Shown: positions 24,240 through 35,859, numbered from the stretch's first letter. The stretch is 64,000 nucleotides of DNA from Deroplatys truncata (GCA_030765065.1 CM060988.1:200258565-200322564); one strand, 5' to 3'. Numbers and translations: made by a program. Notes: generated by a model from the sequence alone, not told the origin.

Positions 24240-24807
24240 ACATTCTCTTTTATAATATGTATTTATAAACTCAGACAATCTTTCCTTAAGTATTGTTCTC
24301 CTGAAAGATTCATTCCAAGTTTTCATTCATATCTTAACCTGAAGAGGCTGCCAAAGACAACTATCAACCACAGCTCAAAACAGTTGAATTGCTGATGATG
24401 GAAACAAATCATAACCAAACTTTACTGGAGAGAAAAATACAGCTAATGCGTTTTACATGCCAACTTTACATCCTTTGATGCTATACACATCACTGTTTCT
24501 AGTTTTCCGTTGTATATTAATTGAATTTGCATGTCTTTAAATTCAACTACTTGAATCCCATCTCATTAGTGTCACATTTGTCTGGCTTTTTTAACCAACC
24601 TGTGTTCTTTAAAATTTCACTTGTGAGTTAAACATTTCCAAGTTTCATGCTTGATCTACTTTTTGCCTTCAAGAATCAATTTATGTTTACAAATTTGTCA
24701 ACCTAGCAAAGCACTTCCTACAAGCATTGCATTTGGATGCCTTTATAAATTAATTTTTTACTTTTCAAATGTGACAACTGAGCAAAACACTTTCCAAAAG
24801 TATCTTA
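24240..24807 (-). other. 3' flank of ZNF copy 3
   Basis: Holds a decayed finger (KCNACRKCFARLTNL near 24720) beyond the stop. At about 24330-24450 there is a segment shared with 32330-32500 and, in reverse, 15420-15530 (TCTTAACCTGAAGAGG, TTGCTGATGATGGAAACAAAT). This segment has the layout of a Penelope-type 3' tail. Confidence 0.5.
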
Positions 24808-25633
24808 CTAGTATGGCTTTTCGTTCTCATGAATCAATTTGTGTCTAAAAAGACTTGGCAACTGAGTATAACCATTCCCACAAATATCACACTTGAGTGT
24901 TTTTTTTCCTTCATGAATCATTTTGTGCGTTTTCAAATTTGACAAAAAAGTAAAACTGTTCCCACAAATATCACACTTGTGTGGTCTTATGCCTTCATGA
25001 ATCAATTTATGCCTTCTCAAATTTGTCAATTTAGTAAAATTCTTCTCACAAGTACCACATCTGTGTGGTTTTTTGCCTTCATGAATTAGTTTGTGTGTTT
25101 TCATGGATGACAACTGCGTAAAACTGTTCCCACAAATATCACACTTATGTGGTTTTTGACCCTCATGAATCAGTTTGTGTCTTTTAAAATCTGACAATTC
25201 AGTAAAACTCTTTTCACAAATATTACACTTGTGTGGTTTTCTGCCTTCATGATGAAACTTATGTCTTCTCAGTCCTGATGGTGAACGAAATCTCTTCTCA
25301 CAAATATCACACTTGTACTCAAAACTCATGTTATCTCTAACCAAAACTGACTTGTAACAATAGTTCTTATAGTTATCTTGTTTTTGTGTACAATTCTGCT
25401 GAACGAAATTATTCTGTTTCAACCATGAAGATGTGCTGTCCATTTCCATACTATCATGTTCAGAATAAACACCTTTCTCTATTGAACATATTTCTGTTAT
25501 ATCACTTTCTTTACTTCCATATTTTCTGGCTGTTTCACATTCGGGACTATCCTTTCTCATACTGAATCTTGCATTCCTTCCTGAGGTTTCATCAGAGAAT
25601 AAAAGTGATTCACCGGATACTTCTCCATATAAC
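24808..25633 (-). CDS. ZNF copy 3, terminal exon (6 C2H2 fingers)
   Basis: The acceptor ATTCCCTCAAACATTTTAG ends at 25634. From there the frame is open for 274 residues: LYGEVSGESLLFSDE, MRKDSPECETARKYG at residue 25, then six canonical fingers with EG-x-K-P linkers, ending NEKPY. The phase is identical to gene 1 exon 3. No acidic exon 1 or 41-nt exon 2 lies between here and the gene 2 terminal exon upstream at 33919, so the exon may be spliced to gene 2 exon 2 as an alternative last exon, or be an orphan that starts at the internal Met at 25560. All six fingers keep their zinc ligands, so it does not look like a long-dead relic. Confidence 0.7.
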
Positions 25634-26321
25634 CTAAAATGTTTGAGGGAATATTATCAATAATTACAGAAATACAACTAAACTATATTTTTATTTACAA
25701 GTAAATTATCGGACATATAATGAGTAATTTTCTAACAAAGTTTGTAAATTTGATCATAGATATATAGCTAATGTTTTATTATAATCAAAATACCAGTTGT
25801 AATCTGGAAGATTATTGTTAGCATAACCAGCTTTTGAATATCTATACTTCAAAATGAGCACAACTTTTTAATCTAAATAATGGTAATGAAGCTTTACTGG
25901 CTTATCAATAGGACTAGATAATCACAGAAAGAAAAGGTCTGAAATTATGCACAAAGTCTTTCCATTCTGCAGGGATTTGATGAAATTACAAGGAATTAAT
26001 GAGCAAAATAATAATGCATTTTCTTAGCAATACTTTCTAAGGAAACATTTTCTTTCTTACATACAAGATGTGGGAAAGTAGTTTGGCTTTTTATATCATA
26101 ATGCCAATTTTGAAAATCATGTGAAGAAAAAAAATGAAAAGAATCACGGATTTCACTGTTAATAAGTAACTCTCAAGCTGGAAGTAAATGCAAATTTCCT
26201 ACAGTTATTTGGGAACTGATAAACCTACAAGAGGCTTTTTTTTTAAATATAAACCCTATACATTTAGAAATCCAGTACATCTATAGCTTAGTTCTCCCAT
26301 TCTTTAACTCCCAAAATAAAT
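25634..26321 (-). other. upstream intron-like sequence of ZNF copy 3
   Basis: Aligns with the region upstream of copy 4 (63308-63960) and less well with that of gene 2 exon 3 (33920-34150): shared TTATAATCAAAA-AC, GATTA-TGTTAGCATAAC and CTACAAGAGG segments. The duplicated unit therefore included at least 600 bases of intron. Confidence 0.65.
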
Positions 26322-26595
26322 AAATTGAATTTTTATTTATGGATGCTCTTTAACTACTGTGGTTCTTAGTGTCATATTCTATACTGGGCATGAAAGATCG
26401 GAAAGTTGATCAGAGGCCTATCAGGTTTGAGGTTCTTTTACATGCCATAAATCTATGACATGGGACTACCAGCTTTACTTTCCTTCCAAAGGAAGCCATA
26501 CTAAGGACTTTTACACCCGAAAGAATCCATTGCCCTCTGCCAGGTTTGAACCTGCTACCTGGGAACTAGAGGCTAACATAGTACACCTAGGCCCC
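26322..26595 (-). mobile_element. SINE family A copy
   Basis: Reverse copy from tail (AAATTGAATTTTTATTTATGG) to B-box (GGTTTGAACCTGC) and a diverged A-box end (CTAACATAGTACACCTAGG). No clear target-site duplication. Confidence 0.85.
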
Positions 26596-26596
26596 T

Positions 26597-26705
26597 AATG
26601 TATATAAGCACCAAATATAACAACCATTCACCACCTTGCAGGAGAATAGTGAGAACAGCTGATAGTGCTGATTCCCTTAGTTTTCCAAAACATTTATAAA
26701 AATAG
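26597..26705 (+). repeat. inverted-repeat arm, left (pairs with 30166-30281)
   Basis: ATGTATATAAGCACCAAAT through AGTTTTCCAAAACATTTATA is repeated in reverse complement at 30166-30281 with only a few differences. The arms bracket the minisatellite region. Confidence 0.85.
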
Positions 26706-27952
26706 GTACACCCGTACAATGAGAATGTTGCTTGTGTTGTCCTACTACCAACATTGAGGGCCCTAAGGCACAAAGCGTAGCCGAGGGATGCTTTTTATAC
26801 ATATAGGAGTGGAGCAGTTATTGTGTGCGACAGGGCAGTCATGGGATCTGTGAGGCTAAACTCCAATTATTCATTTATGATGACAATCATTTAGCAACAT
26901 TTTGTCTTCTTTGGTTGGCAACACTTCATAACAAAATGTCTTCAGTAACCACTATATAAGAATTGCCATTAAAGAGGTTTAATGGATGGCCAAATAACTT
27001 TGTTCTGGCAAGTCCTGCATAAAACTACACAATTTCTAAAGAACACTCTGCATATCAAAAACGCTTGATTTCCTAAGAATTTTGGTTGCATTTTACTCCT
27101 AACCCCTACACTAAATAATATCCAATTAACAAATACATTCATTTTACTTAAGAATTTCTCTAGGCATTTATCCTATCACCACATATCTGGGGACTATAAG
27201 TAGTCAACTTTCCTGTCATTCACGTATTCAATTTGCTATACAATCAAGCTGCTAATCTTAAAAGAAACTGCTAAAGCAATAGTCTATGAGATAGAAAACC
27301 AAATTGCTATCTTCGTATACCCTTAGCTTTTCCTTCTTTTTTTTTTTTAATTAAGTGTTACTTTAGCCTCGCAGGTCATATTGGACTACCTTTAGATTTA
27401 TTAAGTTTAATTCTGATATTTATTGCTGTTTATGAGTAATTAATGAGTTTCTTACCATACACATTGTATTCAAGCTATTATATTAAATACTAATAAGCAG
27501 ATTTAAGATATTCAGTTCCAAAACTTTTAGAATAGCTAATAACAAAATTGCTTTTGGCATAAAGTACCTACAAAATGCTCCAAGTACATATATGATTGTC
27601 ACCAATATCAATAGTCAAAATTCAAGAAAATTTCAGATCTACAAACAACTGAAACATTTAGCTAGTGAATACTGAATCATTTATATATTGTTTCTGTTCC
27701 GAAGCCAAACAGTCGTATATGCATTGCATACTTAAAAAACAATGTTGCTGGCAGTAAATCGATATAACTGGAGATGAGAGGGTTTGATGCGCAGTATTAG
27801 TAGTTAAAAGGAATACTCCTCTTGGTATTAGTATCCTGTCCACAGACACACCTTTTCTCATTTAGATAGTTTGTACTGCTCGATCTGTAATACTGTATGT
27901 ATCATTTGGAACAATGTTGGCCCGCTTAGAACCAGCGCATGTGAGGGTATAG
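26706..27952. other. spacer with dispersed block, copy 2
   Basis: About 27100-27480 is the second copy of the block at 600-860. On the minus strand a GGTAAG donor-like site follows ATACAATGTGTAT near 27465. The rest has no recognised feature. Confidence 0.45.
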
Positions 27953-28200
27953 ATGTACTTACCTCTAAGTAACAGGTCTATAAAATTAGCACTCAAGTTA
28001 CGTCCTCTTTCTGTTGTTCTATGTATCTGTAGCTGGTCTATGTGGTTAGTTCTCATGACATGTTCTGTTTCTGCTGATTTATATGCCTGTAGCAGGTCTG
28101 TGAAGTTAGTTCTCATCATATGTTCTATTTCTGTTGATTTATGTGTCCATAGCAGGTATGTTAGATTAGTTCTCATGACAAGTTCTATTTCTGCTGATCT
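27953..28200 (-). repeat. 57-60-bp minisatellite, first part (about 4 units)
   Basis: Units of about 60 bases with consensus pieces TGTTCTATTTCTG-TGAT, GTAGCAGGTCTGTGAGGTTA and GTTCTCATGACA. The minus strand stays open and encodes a 20-residue repeat (TEIEHVMRTNLTDLL plus 5 variable residues). An AGAG|GTAAGTAC donor-like site on the minus strand lies at about 27960. Confidence 0.9.
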
Positions 28201-28975
28201 GTTGTTGTTGTTCACCAATGGCACTGATGATTAATTGATCTGCATCATTTTCCCTCTAGCTTCCCAATATAAAGTCTGTAAGTTATCACTTTTAAGGCCT
28301 TTGCATTGGGCGAGATTGTTATTTGTTCATGATGACATCTTCTTCACAGAGAGTGCACTTGGGTGTAGGTAGGCATCCTATCTTGTAGAGGTGTTCTGCA
28401 AGGCAATTGTGGCCGGTTGCCATCCTAAATAAGGCCAATGCAGTCTTCCTTGGCATTTTTTTATATCAAGTCTATCTTTAATATTCTTATAATCTTTATC
28501 TTTTAATTTATCTTCTTCATCAAGTCTCTGCTGTCTTTTGAAATATTGTTTAATGTTATTTAATTGTTTATTTATTTCTATTTGTCCTACAGGTTTTATT
28601 TGTTGTATTGCACCTTTCTTTGCTAATTGATCCACACGTTCATTGCCCAAAAGTCGACATGAGCTGAGATCCATTGTAGAGTGACATAATTTCTAGGTTC
28701 AACTCCTTTAATTAGGCTTCTTATTTCTTTAATATTTCATGTTTTATTATTATAATTTACCATTCCATCTATGGCTGATTTTGAGTCTGATAAGATGACT
28801 ATTTTTTGTTTTATGTATGGTCCATATAAAATGTTCTGTAATGCTGCTTTTATAGCTGTTTGATGTTTCATCTAATGTTAGATCGACATGGGGGGAACAA
28901 CGTAGTCTGCCTCCACATGGTGTTCCCTGGGTAATGCTAAATGAACTACAACACAGGCATGCTTTCCAAGCCAAA
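28201..28975 (-). mobile_element. LINE 3' end with RNase H domain, inserted in the minisatellite
   Basis: Minus-strand frames carry RNase H motifs (VILSDSKSAI; then ISAHV and GNERVDQLAKKGA), a C-terminal helix-rich region, and an ATGHNCLAEHLY...CTLCEED segment, followed by a (AAC)n tail at about 28201-28215. This arrangement is typical of I/R1/Loa-group LINEs. It is 5'-truncated and frameshifted. Minisatellite units lie on both sides. Confidence 0.7.
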
Positions 28976-29024
28976 AAAGTTAAAAGAAGAGCACTTCTTA
29001 ATGCTATTTTGGAATGCTGGTGGA

Positions 29025-30013
29025 ATTTCTGGTGATCTGTGTGGCCATATCAGGTCTATGCGATTAGTTCTATGTTCTATTTCTGCTGATATATGTGTCT
29101 GTAACAAGTCTGTGAAGCTAAGTTCTATGTCTGCTGATCTGTGTCCCTAGCAGGTCTGTGAAGTTAGTTCTATGTTGTATTTCTGCTGATCTGTGTGTCC
29201 GTAGCAGGTCTGTGTGGTTAGTTATCATAACATGTTCTATTCCTGTTGATCTATGTATCTGTAGCAGGTCTGTAAAGTTGGTTCTCAACATGTTCTGTTT
29301 CTGTTGATCTTGTGTCCATAGCAGGTCTCTGAAGTTAGTTCTCATAAGGTGTTCTATTTCTGCTGATCTTGTGTCTGTAGCAAGTCTGTAAGGTTATTTC
29401 TCATGACATGTTCAATTTCTGTTGATCTGTGCTCATAGCAGGGCTGTGAGGTTAATTCTATTGACATGTTCTATTTCTGTTGATCTGTGCCCATAGCAGG
29501 GCTGCGAGGTTAATTCTATTGACATGTTCTATTTCTGTTGATCTATGTCCATAGCAGGCCTCTGAGGTTAATTCTCATGACATGTTCTATTTCTGTTGAT
29601 CTGTGTCCATAGCAGGTCTGTGAGCTTAGTTCTCATGATGTTCTTTTCTGTTGATCTGTGTCCATAGCAGGTCTGCGAGCTTAGTTCTCATGATGTTCTT
29701 TTCTGTTGATCTGTGTCCATAGCAGGTCTGTGAGGTTAGGTCTCATGTCATGTTCTATTTCTGTTGATCCATATGTCCGTAGCAGATCAATGAGGTTAGT
29801 TCTCATGACATGTTCTATTTCTGTTGATCCATATTTCCGTAGTAGGTCTGAGAGGTTAGTTCTCGTGATATATTCTGTTTCTGTTGGTCCATATATACAT
29901 AGCATATCAGTGAGGCTAGTTCTCATGACATGTCCTATTTCTGTTGATCTAAAGAACTGTAGCAGGTCTATACGTTTAGTTCTCATGATATGTTCTATTT
30001 CACTAAAACCCAA
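29025..30013 (-). repeat. 57-60-bp minisatellite, main array (about 17 units)
   Basis: Same unit as 27953-28200. Unit lengths are mostly 57 or 60 bases, so the frame is largely preserved: 29681-30013 (-) is open for 110 codons and 29706-30104 (+) for 132 codons. Sequence differs between units by scattered substitutions. Confidence 0.92.
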
Positions 30014-30165
30014 GTGTGAGTTCGGCTTGGGTTACATGCAACCCACACCCAAGTATAGTTTGGGCCGTATTTCTTACAATTTCAGTGCACTTTCACACCT
30101 ATAACTTGGGCTGGAACAATGGTCATGTATCCCTTTTTCCTTTGTATTTTCCAATCTTTGTTTCT
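30014..30165. other. flank of minisatellite
   Basis: Short segment with CTTGGGTT repeats; nothing else recognised. Confidence 0.3.
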
Positions 30166-30281
30166 ATCAAAATTTTTATAAATGTTTTGGAAAACTAAGA
30201 GTCAGCACTATCAGCTGTTCTCACTATTCTCCTGCAAGGTGGCAAATGGTTGTTACATTTGGTGCTTATATACATTAATAT
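30166..30281 (-). repeat. inverted-repeat arm, right (pairs with 26597-26705)
   Basis: Reverse complement of the left arm; see that entry. Confidence 0.85.
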
Positions 30282-30891
30282 GCAAGAGTTTCTTCAAAGA
30301 AAAAGATGCCACAATGATGCATTAAACAAGTCTGATTCTAAGTGCAAAGATTTTCAAGCTTTCAGCTCATGAATATTTCCAGATAATGCTGGTAAGTGAT
30401 GGTTATTATTATGGTAAGTAAATTGTTTTGACATGTGTAATGAAGCTATAGTATCTGTAAAGGTTTATGTGATTTTTTTTAATGCTGTCACGACACTATG
30501 GAGATTTACCTGAAACATGTGATCTCACACGCACCCACATGGTTCCTGTTCAACCCAGGGGCCTTCTGAAACAGTATCTGCTACACCTCCAGAAAACAAA
30601 AGGTGCAATGAAAATTATGGTGTGTTGAATACTGCATTAGGCTGGTCATTCAGCAATACTCAACCTCCTTTACCAGAGTTTATAGCAGTTGGTATGGTAA
30701 CTGTAAATATGATATTAACTGCTTTTTACAGATTTCTAAATGCACATTTTGATACATTTTATAAGTTTCCAACAAAATACTAATATTGAACTGGAGCATT
30801 TTTCTTAATTTCCAAGATATCTTTTGAAGACCATATAGAATATGATATAGAATATACAAGGCCATTTTAACAGATTTCATTAATATACTAT
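30282..30891. other. unannotated
   Basis: A short frame (PPLPEFIAVGMVTVNMILTA near 30660-30720) loosely recalls transposase sequence but I cannot assign it. No other feature. Confidence 0.25.
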
Positions 30892-32067
30892 TAGGAATGG
30901 GACCTCAATAACTGAATACTCTCGATACGCTATGGTATCAAAGTGTGTCTAGCACTTTGAGATAAACCTTTGATACTTTTAAATGTTTAAGTTTTGCATT
31001 ATTGAAAGTTGTTGCATTTAGCTTTATACTAGATAAGAAATAAAAGGAGTTGAGACTTCATGTTATTGCCTCGTATACCTTCCCAAAAAGTTGCTAAAAC
31101 TACAGTTCTTGATAGACCTTGGCTGCATTTCCTGTGGTTGAATCAATGCAAAGTTCCATAGATTACTGTAATTTGTAAAAAAAAAATGCAAAACAATGGG
31201 GAAGGAGTAGAGCTACTCATGTAACATGCAGCATTGAATGAGTTGTGTATGAAGCTAATTTAGCTGATGCACTAAATCACATTTCTGCAATAGCCTGGCT
31301 TGGCAACTCATTCTCTTCTATTGTTGTCCTCTGTGGTCTTGGGGTACCATGCTAACCTCCAGTTCCTGAGGTCGTGGGTTCAAACCCAGCAGAGGGCCTT
31401 AGCACAGCTTCCTTCGGAAGGGGAGTAAAGCCGGTGCTCCCGTGTCATAGATTTATGGCATGTAAAAGAACCTCAAGCTTGATAAAGAGGTCTCTGAGCA
31501 AAATTTCCGATCTTTCATGCCCAATGTAGAATGGGACACTAAGAGCCAAAGCAGTTAAAGAGCGTCCATAAATAAAATTCAATTTAAGTTTACTCTCTTC
31601 CATTACATTTACCTTTTCCAGTGAATGGAATCTGTGAATCCAGCAGGAACACATCAGAACTTAAGACATCAAATAATACAGTTAATGGAAATACTGGTTC
31701 TTTTCTTCCATCAGTTTGTGTTTACGTACGTCAAATTCGGGTCACAGGCATAACTTGCAGGTATACTGTATGACTAATTATTATTACTATTACTATCATT
31801 ATCATTATTATTATTATTAGCCTTGACTAACAATATGAAACATATAACGTGACATTATCAAGATAAAAAAATTGGTGCCAGTTGAAAAATGTCAAACAGG
31901 ATCAATTTTGGAATTAGCACCACATACAAAATTGGTTACATCTTTATACACAGAAACTACTAATAAGAACATCATTCAGTGAACAAGCTATCACCTTTAT
32001 AGGTTTTTATAAAGTGAGTATCATGTATCAGTGCTCAAAAATCAGTATCAAGAAACAGTGGTATCGT
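30892..32067 (+). mobile_element. hAT-like element, decayed, with SINE insertion
   Basis: The left end TAGGAATGGGACC is followed by a CTCGATACGCTATGGTATCA segment, and the right end GGTATCGTCCCATCAGTA is preceded by AGTATCAAGAAACAGT. Such TAGGG-TGGGA ends with subterminal GATAC/GTATC repeats are typical of hAT transposons. No convincing transposase domain is seen. The SINE at 31323-31593 is inside. An ATT-rich microsatellite lies at about 31776-31816. Confidence 0.5.
31323..31593 (+). mobile_element. SINE family A copy, internal deletion
   Basis: Head with GGTCTTGGGGTACCATGC and a strong B-box (GGGTTCAAACCCAGC). The segment between the box region and CCTTAGC is shortened. The tail is complete. 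The flanks TCTCTTCTATT (31312-31322) and TCTCTTCCATT (31594-31604) form a target-site duplication with one mismatch. Confidence 0.9.
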
Positions 32068-32676
32068 CCCATCAGTATATGCTATAAAACAGATCAATCC
32101 AAGGTTGAAACACCTTGGCTTTCTTGACTCTTCAATCACAAAAAAAGGCCTATGGCTCAAAAGGTTAATGTTAATAAATAAACCCACAATAGAAAACTGA
32201 AACTACAATTACAGAATGATCATCTCTGAGTTTTATTATTCCAATAGTTGGGACCCTACAACATTATCAATTATAAAACATCTGATTATTTTTCCTTGAA
32301 GTGTTTTCCTGAAACATCAGCTCCAAAACCTTAGTTCATATCTTAACCTCAAGAGGCCGCCAAAGACAACCAACCCTCAAACCTCAAAATAGTTGGACAA
32401 TTGCTGATAATGGAGACAATCCATCTCCAAATGTGTTCAAGTGAAAAATTCTGCTGGTTAATGTCTCATATGTCATCTCTACCTTCTTTAATGATATACA
32501 CATCACTGTTTCTAGTCTTCTGATGTATGTTAATAGCATTTCTGTATTTTTACATTTAGCTACTTAAGTCCCTTAAATGTAATGTCAACATTTGTCATTT
32601 TGTGACCTCCTAAATTAATCTGTAGTTCTTAAAATTTGGTTACATTACACTCTTCTCACAAATGTTACCCTTGAAT
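32068..32676 (-). other. 3' flank of ZNF gene 2
   Basis: Holds the Penelope-tail-like segment shared with ZNF copy 3 (TCTTAACCTCAAGAGGCCGC, then GGAGACAATCCATCTCC and GTTCAAGTGAAAAATT) at about 32330-32450. A decayed finger-like stretch lies just beyond the stop. Confidence 0.5.
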
Positions 32677-33919
32677 TTACTTTTCTCCTTCATGACTCCT
32701 TTTGTGTTTTTTAAAATCTGTTAATCTAGCAAAACACTTCCCACAAGTATCACACTTGTGTGGCTTTATGCCTTCATGAGTCAATTTATGTCTTTTCAAA
32801 TCGGTCAACCTAGCAAAGCACTTCCCACAAGTATCACACTGGCATTGCTTTATGTCTTCATGAATCAATTTATGACTTTTCAGATGTGACAAATGAGTAA
32901 AACACTTCCCACAAACATCACACTTGTGTGGCCTTATGTCTTCATGAGTCAATTTATGCCTTTTCAAATCGGTCAACCTAGTAAAGCATTTCCCACAAAT
33001 GTCACACTTGTGTGGCCTTATGCCTTTATGAATCAATTTATGGATTTTAAAACCTGCCAACCCAACAAAACCCTTTCCACAAGTATCACACTCATATGGC
33101 TTTATGCCTTCATGAATCAATTTATGGTTTTTAAAACCTGTTAACCCAGCAAAATACTTCCCACAAGTATCACACTTGTATGGCTTTATGCCTTCATGAA
33201 TCAATTTATGACTTTTCAGATGTGACAAATTACTAAAACACTTCCCACAAATATCACACTTGTGTGGCCTTATGCCTTCATGAGTCAATTTATGTCTTTT
33301 CAAATCAGTCAACCTAGCAAAACACTTCCCACAAGTATCACACTTGTTTGGTTTTTTAGCTTCATGAATGAATTTGTCTTTTTTCAAACCTGTCAACTGC
33401 ATAAAATCCTTCCCAAAAATATCACATGTGTATGATTTTTTATCCTCATGAATCAGTTTGTGTATTCTCAAATCTGACAATTCAGCAAAACTCTTCTCAC
33501 AACTACTACACCTGTGTGGCTTTTTGCCTTCAATATGGACTTTGGGTGTTTTCAGATCTGTTGGTGAAGTAAACCTCTTCTCATAAATATCACATTTGTG
33601 CTCACAACTCATGTTATGTTTAACCAAAACTGACTTAAAACAATTCTTATTGAAATCACATTCCTGTGTACTGTTCTCCTGAACGAAATTATTCTGTTTC
33701 AAGCATGAAGATATGGTGTCCATTTTCCCACCATATTGTTCAGAGTAAATACTTTTCTCTACTGAAGATATTTCAGGCACATCAGTTTCTTTACTTTTGT
33801 ATTTTCTGGCTGCTTCACATTCGGGAATATCCTTTCTCATACTGAATCTTGTATTCTTTCCTGAGTTTTCATCAGAATATAAGACTGATTTACCTCTGGA
33901 TAATTCTTCTCCATATAAC
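32677..33919 (-). CDS. ZNF gene 2, terminal exon (11 fingers, two degenerate)
   Basis: The acceptor CCAACATTTCAG ends at 33920. The frame is open for 413 residues: LYGEELSRGKSVLYSDE, MRKDIPECEAARKYK at residue 27, then eleven 28-residue C2H2 units. Unit 1 has lost a Cys (DIYEKRF) and a His (TPKVH), and unit 3 has lost a Cys (DIFGKDF) and a His (KKDKF). The other nine keep all ligands. It joins exon 2 at 46590 in the same phase as gene 1. The predicted whole protein is about 543 residues. A nuclear sequence-specific DNA-binding role is inferred from the family. Loss of units 1 and 3 should shorten or split the contacted DNA site. Confidence 0.82.
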
Positions 33920-34265
33920 CTGAAATGTTGGAGGGAATATCATCAATAATTACGAGATTCTAACGAAGCAATATGCTTATTTACAGATAAAGGATCAGAC
34001 ATATTCTCTCAAGAATTATGGTTACAAAATTCTACATCTCATATATACATATGTGGTTCATTATAACCCAAATAATTACTGTGATGTGGAAGATTGTTAG
34101 CAAAACTAGGCAAGGAATATCCTTTCAAAATGAGAGCATACCTAACATCTCACATCACTACAGTGTCTCATGGTGATCAATTAACTGCTTTTGATTTTTG
34201 AATGCTCATATTGTCACTGTTTTTGAAAGCATTTTTCTATGGTTTTGTGAATTTTATTTAACTGT
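33920..34265 (-). other. end of gene 2 intron 2
   Basis: Aligns with the sequence upstream of the other terminal exons (CTCCAACATTT, TTATTACGAGATT). Gene 2 intron 2 runs from 46589 to 33920 and is filled with transposable elements. Confidence 0.6.
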
Positions 34266-34558
34266 AAAATTGAAATTGTGTTTTTATTTATGGAGGTTCT
34301 TTAACTACTGTTGTCCTTAGTGTCCCATTCTATATGGATGTGAATGGCTGGAAATTTTGCTCAGAAGCCTCTGCTAGGCTTGAGGTTCTTTTACGTGCTG
34401 TAAATCTATGAGACAGGACCACCGGGTTTACTTCCCTTCTGAAGGAAGCCATGCTAAGGATTTTTATGCCTGAAAAAATCCATCGCCCTCCACAGAGTTT
34501 GAACCTGGAACCTCAGGACCTGGAGGCTAGCATGATACCCTAGGCCAAGGAGAATAAC
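34266..34558 (-). mobile_element. SINE family A copy with target-site duplication
   Basis: Complete reverse copy. The flanks TTTATTTAACTGT (34253-34265) and TTTATCTAACTGT (34559-34571) differ at one position. It lies in gene 2 intron 2. Confidence 0.93.
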
Positions 34559-34571
34559 TTTATCTAACTGT

Positions 34572-35859
34572 GGCCTGTGACTTTTCCTTTTCAATGATGT
34601 TTATCTAACCAATATTTGCTTTTCATTTAAGGCATAACTTTTTAAAATAATAGTTAATTTACCATCAGTTTTCTGCATTCCTTACAATGTGCATTGCGTA
34701 GTTACAACTGACAATAATCGATGAATAACAAACATTTTTCTAACTCTGTGTAGCATAGTGTGTGAATCACTGTCAGCTCTTGTATCCATGTTTAAAATTT
34801 TGCTTAGCTTTTCATTTTCATGTAGCTTTCACGTTGTAATTAAGCTTTGTCTTTACATGTGTAGTGGGACAGGCTATTTACTAAGCATACAATGCATCAC
34901 TTTTGCAATCAAGGCCTTTCAGAAAGTCTTCAGCATATATCTTCAACACTTTCTCAAGTGGACAAATTTCATTGATAGTGTGTTTATAAGAGTTCTGGTA
35001 ATGAGTGTGGTCCACCTTCTCAGAATAGCATTAGCAATAATGATTCTGGTGGTATCTCCAGATCATACAGCAGAGAACCTACTAGGTGAAAAGCTCAAAT
35101 AATTATGCTATAGTACATATGTAAAACAAGACACTGTGGGATGTTTTTCTTTGTTTCATGCTCATATTGAACAAATATTTCTCATGTACACAGGTGGAGC
35201 AACTGCACCAAGTGTTACAGGTGGCTTTGATTCCAACATGCATGTGTTGCTCTCTATGGAAGAGGAGGATAAGTAAGAAAATGTAATCACTACAACTGAT
35301 ATGCATTTTTATGCATACCTATATATTTTGTACCCCAAAAATTTCAGTAGTACAGCACACAGACTGAACATCAGACATAGGTGACCAAGAATATAATGTT
35401 GATGGCACACAATGAACACGCATCACTCCTACAAACCGTAGAATAGATCAGCAAAATGTTATTTGTGAAGCTGCTGGTCCTACAGGCCATGCAAAACATG
35501 TTCTGGAAGAATCTCCAGCCACACTTTGGTTACTCATTAGATAATTTACATTACGACTGACAAAGAAATGAACTGAAACAGAGGCACGCATTTTGCTTAT
35601 GATAATTCCTGAACTTTGGACTCAGAAAAGTTAAAAGCAGTCATACTTGTACTGTACAAGTTAGAAGCATTCAGACCTGTACTCTAAGCTTGAGGATCAT
35701 ATGGTGAGAGATCTGTGAAATCATGAATGAGAACCTCTCTTTTTCAGTCAAACAATTGCAAGCACATGATTTCTTCGGTTTGATATAAGAGCTACATGTC
35801 AGCAACATAAAGAAACCGATAAGTTTTGTTTGACCTCTTGATATCTGAATCAAATTCAT
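34572..35859. other. unannotated, may include decayed piggyBac 5' part
   Basis: A 114-codon frame at 34758-35102 (+) has no recognisable domain. The following bases lead into the piggyBac relic, but no piggyBac motif is legible before about 35860. Confidence 0.3.

Noticed and set aside
27953-30013. CRISPR-like array
   Set aside because: The repeats are contiguous with no unique spacers and the genome is eukaryotic; it is a minisatellite.
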